The position numbers were made by a program, and so were the translations under genes. Positions 42,277 to 46,635 of a DNA stretch of 46,635 nucleotides are shown here, in pieces (the first letter of the stretch is position 1; each line of letters starts with the position of its first letter). Origin of the DNA: Bacillota bacterium (GTDB taxonomy: Bacteria > Bacillota > Clostridia > Lachnospirales > Lachnospiraceae). The notes below the pieces were generated by a model. That model worked only from the letters and a program-made list of their open reading frames with translations. It searched no databases and was not told where the DNA came from. Location of the stretch: NCBI GenBank assembly GCA_023450835.1, contig JAEXGM010000115.1, forward strand, positions 1 to 46,635, written 5' to 3'.

Positions 42277-44091
42277 ATGAAAAAGAAATTAGTATTTGCT
42301 TTATCCTCCATAGCAATGGCAGCACTTCTCTCCCCTCCTGCATATCATGGGCTTGCTTATTCAAGTACCGGCGTGGATTCTGTTATGACTGCTTCCGAAT
42401 TCCTTGAACCGAAAGAGGTAACCGCTTCTCCGGGATTTTCCTCCACAGAGCTGCAAAACCTTTTAGATTATAACAAAGACGGCAAATATCAGCTTACAGT
42501 ACATATTCCAGCAGGAAAATATATTCTTACCAAAGAATTAAGAATCTACAGCAACACTACTATTTTAGCGGACAAAGATGCAAAGCTTTATAAAAACCAC
42601 CAAAAAGGGGCTTTACTTGCCAATGATGTAAGCAATGACCAGGGAGGCTATACAACCTCTTACAATATTACTATTAGTGGCGGTGTATGGGACTCCTCTC
42701 CCATAGCTGATAAAAACAAAGGTACGGAAAGTTTCCGATTTATCCATGCTACGAATGTAACAGTAAAAGATGCGGAAATATGCAACGTTCCTGTAAACAG
42801 CCATTTAATAACCTATGCAGGCGTTAAAGACAGTCTCATCGAAAACTGCAAGATTCATGGTTATGATGGTGCGGCTCCTAAGGAAGCTATCCAGTTAGAT
42901 ATTGTTCATAACAATGTCGTTGTACCTTCCAACCAGTCGAAGTATATTAAATATGATGACCTGCCCTGTGATGGAATTGTAATCCGCGGCAATGAGATTT
43001 ACGATTATCCAAGAGCTATCGGCTCCCATACTTCCATTAAAGGGGTTTTTCATAAGAATATTACCATCACCGGGAATACTCTTCATGATCTGACAGAAGC
43101 CGGTATCAAGGCTTACAATTATGAAAATCTGGAAATCAGCAAGAATGATATATCTAATGTTGGAGTGGGTATCCTGGCTTATACCTATATCAGCAATGAG
43201 TCCAATCACTATCTGGATGCCTTAAGTACCACAAAGCCCGAGCCTCTTCCTGATAACTATAATATTAAAATAACGGATAATACAATTTCAGACATACGTA
43301 AATCAACTTCTACTGCCGTCACAAGCTGGGGCGACGCAATAAGAGTTATTGGTACTTACCAGCGTCCCATTGCCGGATTAACGATTGAGAATAATACCAT
43401 CAAGACCACCAAACGTTATGGTATATTTATGGAAAAGGCACCAAGCAGCACAATTGAAAAGAATACAATCACTTCAACTGCGAGTACAGGTATTTATCTG
43501 ATTAACGGCTGTGATAATTCCACCATCCAGGACAACAGTCTTAAAAAGATTGGCACTGCAGGCGGGAATGCTGCCGGGATTGGTTTATTAAGTACGAATA
43601 GTACCGCAATAACAAACAATACGATTACCTCTCCGGCCAAGAACGGAATTTATCTGACCAGTAAGAGTACTTCCTGTAATATCACCGGCAATGTAATATA
43701 TTCTTCCGGCGCCAACGGTATTGCAACCTACAGCAATAGCGATAATACTGTTATTTACGGTAATTTTATCTCAGGCTATGCTGTTAATGGTATCTTTGCC
43801 TATGATACAGCTTCAGCCGACATCAGTCAGAATGAAATCTATGGCAATACCAGCAAGGATAAGGATGGAATTCATATTCAGGGAGTAAAAGATATAGACA
43901 ATACTTTCACTTTAAAGAATAACTATATCGATTCCACCAGCAGATACGGTATATATGTCAATGCAAACAACAGCCTGATTGAGACAAATACTATTACAAA
44001 AACTTCGAAGTATTCTATCTTCCTGGATAGCAGCAGCAATGGAAGTACATTATTTGATAATACTTATGATAATAGTATTTGGCAGAGTTAG
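42277..44091 (+). CDS. Secreted right-handed beta-helix protein (NosD/pectate lyase-like)
   Basis: This is a 604-residue secreted protein: a signal peptide (KKKLVFALSSIAMAALLS) followed by about 20 parallel beta-helix repeats (ITGNTLHDLTEAGIKAYN, IENNTIKTTKRYGIFMEK, ITNNTITSPAKNGIYLTS). The fold is that of NosD, pectate lyase and periplasmic copper-binding proteins; many such proteins cut or bind polysaccharides. No clear catalytic signature is recognisable, so the substrate is unknown. ATG 42277 follows AAAGGG. It is a single gene between secDF and the ABC transporter, ended by a strong bidirectional hairpin. Confidence 0.8.
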   Translation: MKKKLVFALSSIAMAALLSPPAYHGLAYSSTGVDSVMTASEFLEPKEVTASPGFSSTELQNLLDYNKDGKYQLTVHIPAGKYILTKELRIYSNTTILADKDAKLYKNHQKGALLANDVSNDQGGYTTSYNITISGGVWDSSPIADKNKGTESFRFIHATNVTVKDAEICNVPVNSHLITYAGVKDSLIENCKIHGYDGAAPKEAIQLDIVHNNVVVPSNQSKYIKYDDLPCDGIVIRGNEIYDYPRAIGSHTSIKGVFHKNITITGNTLHDLTEAGIKAYNYENLEISKNDISNVGVGILAYTYISNESNHYLDALSTTKPEPLPDNYNIKITDNTISDIRKSTSTAVTSWGDAIRVIGTYQRPIAGLTIENNTIKTTKRYGIFMEKAPSSTIEKNTITSTASTGIYLINGCDNSTIQDNSLKKIGTAGGNAAGIGLLSTNSTAITNNTITSPAKNGIYLTSKSTSCNITGNVIYSSGANGIATYSNSDNTVIYGNFISGYAVNGIFAYDTASADISQNEIYGNTSKDKDGIHIQGVKDIDNTFTLKNNYIDSTSRYGIYVNANNSLIETNTITKTSKYSIFLDSSSNGSTLFDNTYDNSIWQS

Positions 44092-44111
44092 ATAATATTA
44101 TTGAGATAGTT

Positions 44112-44156
44112 AAAAAGCCCTATGCCTTTCTACAGAAAGCATAGGGCCTTTTAATT
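44112..44156. terminator. Bidirectional terminator
   Basis: An imperfect stem pairs AAAAGCCCTATGCCTTTCT with AGAAAGCATAGGGCCTTTT, between convergent genes, with A/T runs on both sides. Confidence 0.85.
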
Positions 44157-44157
44157 A

Positions 44158-46509
44158 TTATTCGGAGCGCAGAGCTTCTATGGCATTCTTTCTGGAAGCC
44201 ATTTTAGCCGGAATATGTCCTCCCAGAACTGTCAGTATTGTGCTGATTGCCACCAACAGTACTGCATGTGCAATTTCAAGATGTGCTACATTATTGAGTT
44301 CTGTCATCTTATAAAGAATCGAATTAATAGGAAATGTCAGCAGCCAGGCTAAAACAACTCCAAGTATTCCGGAGAACACACCAAGTATGGTAGTCTCCGC
44401 ATCAAATACACGGGTAATATCTTTCTTTCTGGCACCTAATGCCCTTAGTATACCAATTTCTTTTGTCCTTTCCAGTACTGAGGTATACGTTATAATGGAT
44501 ATCATAATAAGGCTTACCACAAGAGAGATTCCTGCAAAAGCGATTAATACAATCGTTATACCATCCATAATGCCGCTGGTGAGACTCGACATGGTAGCTG
44601 CAAGATCCGTATACACCACCTGGTCTTTTGTATCTTTTCCTTCGTTATACTTATCCAGATAATCGGTTACAGCATCCTTATCATTAAAATTATAAGGATA
44701 TACCATAATAACATAGGGAGTTGCATTTCCTCCAAGATAAGAAAGAAAAGTATCCTTTGTCTCTTCTGTCAGTTTCTCATTGGTGATAATATTCAGGTCG
44801 GTCTTTTCCTGGGCCTTTACAATATCAGAATCCTTGGCATTATTAATTACCATATCCGATAGTTCATCACTGTAAGCAATGCCGGGATTTAAAAGTGCCA
44901 TTGCCACATCTTCTTTCTGCCTTACCACTCCTGCTATTTTTACCGTGATGTCCTCTCCTGAATCATACATTGTCTGATAATCACTGCCGGGCAGATAAGT
45001 TCCTACAGGCGTCTTTGTGTAATAAACATTGTTAGGTATGATCTTGAATTCAGTGCCTATAATATCACTGAAGTTAATATTTTCTTTTCCTTCCGTATCA
45101 AACCCAAGGTTCTTAAGGATATTATAATCCAGCTTGTTATTCTCATCTATTACAAGTACCAGGTCTGTTGCACTGGCAGGAAATGCACCCGCCATAAGAT
45201 CATAATTCTTTGTCAGGTAAGACTCCTCGTCTGCTTTTAGCTGTTTGGGATAAGAGGATAACCCCATTGAAGAAGTCAGGCTGCCTCCCTGTGACTGTCC
45301 GCTTCCCGAAGCACTGTCCTTGCTGCTTAAACTTACAGGTACTACCTGGTCATTTACTTTACGTACCATATTCATGGAGACCAATCTGGTATAACCAATA
45401 CTGCTGCAGATATTTGGATCAATCTTATTCAGGTAATCAAGATAATCCTGGGTAAATATATTCTTATGGCTTATCTGTGTATCGGTTGGGTCATAGAGTG
45501 TAACTTTATCGGTAGCGGCATAGGCTTTATTCCCATCTTTATTGTCGGACCTCATCTTCTGCATACTTTCCGCATCGATTGTTGTTGCAGTCTGAGAAAT
45601 TATTATAGGGAATTCTGCCATAGCATCTCTCTGGAATTTATCTATCTGTGTCTGAAAGCCTGACGATAAGCTTAAAATTACCGCAATACCTATAATACCG
45701 ATACTGGAAGCAAAAGCTGTAAGAATCGTTCTGCCCTTTTTCGTACGAATATTGTTAAAGGATAGACGAAGAGCCGTAAGGAAATTCATACTTGTCTTTT
45801 TCAGTTTAAATTCGTCTGCCTTTGGTCTTTCCACATGAGGGTGGGAGTCTGATATAATCTTGCCGTCCTGGAAACGAATAATACGGTCAGCATAGTTTTC
45901 AGCAAGCTCCGGATTATGAGTAACCATAACAACCAAACGCTCCTTGGCAACTTCCTTAATAAGTTCCATAATCTGTATACTGGTAGTAGTGTCCAATGCA
46001 CCTGTAGGTTCATCACAAAGAAGAATCTCCGGATTATTTGCCAAAGCTCTTGCTATGGCAACACGCTGCATCTGTCCTCCGGATAACTGATTAGGCTTCT
46101 TATGCAGATGCTCTTTTAAGCCAACCTTTTCCAGTACTTCCAATGCCTTTTTATGCTTCTCTTCTGCGGATACTCCGCTTAAAGTCATACCAAGCTCAAC
46201 ATTGGCCACAATACTAAGATGCATGATTAAATTATAACTCTGAAATACAAATCCAATAGAATTATTCCGGTATGCATCCCAATCTCTTTCCGTAAAATCT
46301 GCGGTTTTCTTTCCTTTAATAACAAGCTCTCCCGAATCATAGCGGTCAAGCCCTCCGATAATATTAAGACAGGTAGTCTTACCAGATCCGCTGGAACCCA
46401 GAATTGCCACGAATTCCTTTTGTCTGAAAGCCACACTAATTCCGTCCAGAGCTTTTGTTTCTATCCCTCCGACGTTATAACTTCTTTTTATATCAATTAA
46501 CTCCAGCAA
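44158..46509 (-). CDS. MacB-like ABC transporter, fused ATPase and permease
   Basis: This 783-residue fusion has an N-terminal ABC ATPase (Walker A GSSGSGKTT, signature LSGGQMQRVAIARAL, Walker B LLCDEPTGALD) and a C-terminal FtsX/MacB-type permease with a first helix near residue 275, a large extracellular domain of about 330 residues and three final helices (RTKEIGILRALGARKKDI). Such systems act in peptide or antibiotic efflux or lipoprotein handling by a mechanotransmission cycle. The start is TTG at 46509, with AAGGAGGAG 6 bases upstream. A consensus promoter at 46555-46583 would place the transcription start inside any longer frame. The fused form serves as a complete homodimer. Confidence 0.9.
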   Translation of the reverse strand: MLELIDIKRSYNVGGIETKALDGISVAFRQKEFVAILGSSGSGKTTCLNIIGGLDRYDSGELVIKGKKTADFTERDWDAYRNNSIGFVFQSYNLIMHLSIVANVELGMTLSGVSAEEKHKKALEVLEKVGLKEHLHKKPNQLSGGQMQRVAIARALANNPEILLCDEPTGALDTTTSIQIMELIKEVAKERLVVMVTHNPELAENYADRIIRFQDGKIISDSHPHVERPKADEFKLKKTSMNFLTALRLSFNNIRTKKGRTILTAFASSIGIIGIAVILSLSSGFQTQIDKFQRDAMAEFPIIISQTATTIDAESMQKMRSDNKDGNKAYAATDKVTLYDPTDTQISHKNIFTQDYLDYLNKIDPNICSSIGYTRLVSMNMVRKVNDQVVPVSLSSKDSASGSGQSQGGSLTSSMGLSSYPKQLKADEESYLTKNYDLMAGAFPASATDLVLVIDENNKLDYNILKNLGFDTEGKENINFSDIIGTEFKIIPNNVYYTKTPVGTYLPGSDYQTMYDSGEDITVKIAGVVRQKEDVAMALLNPGIAYSDELSDMVINNAKDSDIVKAQEKTDLNIITNEKLTEETKDTFLSYLGGNATPYVIMVYPYNFNDKDAVTDYLDKYNEGKDTKDQVVYTDLAATMSSLTSGIMDGITIVLIAFAGISLVVSLIMISIITYTSVLERTKEIGILRALGARKKDITRVFDAETTILGVFSGILGVVLAWLLTFPINSILYKMTELNNVAHLEIAHAVLLVAISTILTVLGGHIPAKMASRKNAIEALRSE

Positions 46510-46554
46510 TTTTTTCTCCTCCTTATACATTAAGTATCCTGCTGTATTCATGTC

Positions 46555-46583
46555 ATTATACAAAAGCAGTAGTTTTAAGTCAA
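46555..46583 (-). promoter_or_regulatory. Sigma-A promoter of the MacB-like gene
   Basis: On the minus strand TTGACT (46578-46583) and TATAAT (46555-46560) are exactly 17 bases apart, 46 bases upstream of the TTG start codon. Confidence 0.85.
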
Positions 46584-46635
46584 AAAAATTGCTCTTAAAT
46601 ATTGTTAAAATTTTATTATACATAATGCATATTTT

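Overview
The window looks like a chromosomal segment of an anaerobic, probably spore-forming, low-GC Firmicute, most likely Lachnospiraceae / Clostridium cluster XIVa. This is inferred from AGGAGG-type Shine-Dalgarno sites, sigma-A style promoters, a spore-photoproduct-lyase-like radical SAM gene, nif-like and LarE genes typical of anaerobes, and ABC sugar-import operons without their own ATPase. No rRNA, tRNA, phage genes or CRISPR array were seen. One short IS-like inverted-repeat element is present, without a transposase.

Layout. 0-2.8 kb (+): tail of an unidentified gene, SPL-family radical SAM protein, SDR oxidoreductase and a MraY-like glycosyl-phosphate transferase in one tight operon. 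2.8-5.8 kb (-): ftsX, ftsE and a secreted coiled-coil protein (a divisome-type FtsEX set without an obvious hydrolase domain), preceded by a strongly promoted 34-residue Lys/Ser/Ala-rich protein. 6-7.8 kb: divergent sugar isomerase/epimerase and AraC regulator. 8-12.8 kb: WG-repeat/DUF3298 lipoprotein, radical SAM-SPASM protein, metallophosphoesterase and LarE. 13-16.7 kb (+): VTC-domain protein, DUF4956 membrane protein and a Cthe_2159-like beta-helix lipoprotein. 16.8-18.7 kb: ArsC/Spx-like protein, YgjP-like metallopeptidase, CBS-pair protein.

18.7-21.3 kb (-): a nifH-nifB-nafY-like trio with no nifDK or nifEN in the window. It is preceded by a leader with a terminator-like hairpin and by three 56-57 bp palindromic tandem repeats. 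21.4-22.5 kb: a coiled-coil gene broken by a single-base shift in an A8 run, followed by a 99 bp element with terminal inverted repeats.

22.5-38 kb (-): a large beta-glucan-type utilisation locus. In transcription order it has a lipoprotein solute-binding protein, a second very large membrane-anchored binding protein with added beta-sandwich modules, two permeases, an NHL-TPR-six-TM protein, a DUF5696 protein, two more permeases, then a 98 bp tandem-repeat array, a GH16 lipoprotein glucanase, a 15-16 bp repeat array and a LacI regulator. GH16 would cut glucan outside the cell, the binding proteins and four permeases would import the products using an ATPase encoded elsewhere, and LacI would control expression.

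38.5-46.6 kb: HD-domain protein (-), small membrane protein with a probable frameshift (+), secD-secF (+), a secreted right-handed beta-helix protein (+) and a MacB-like ABC transporter fusion (-) starting from TTG.

The points most worth following up are the nifDK-less nifH/nifB/nafY cluster with its leader, the DUF5696/NHL-TPR/double-permease import locus, the FtsEX partner without a hydrolase domain, and two structured repeat arrays that share an 18-base core.
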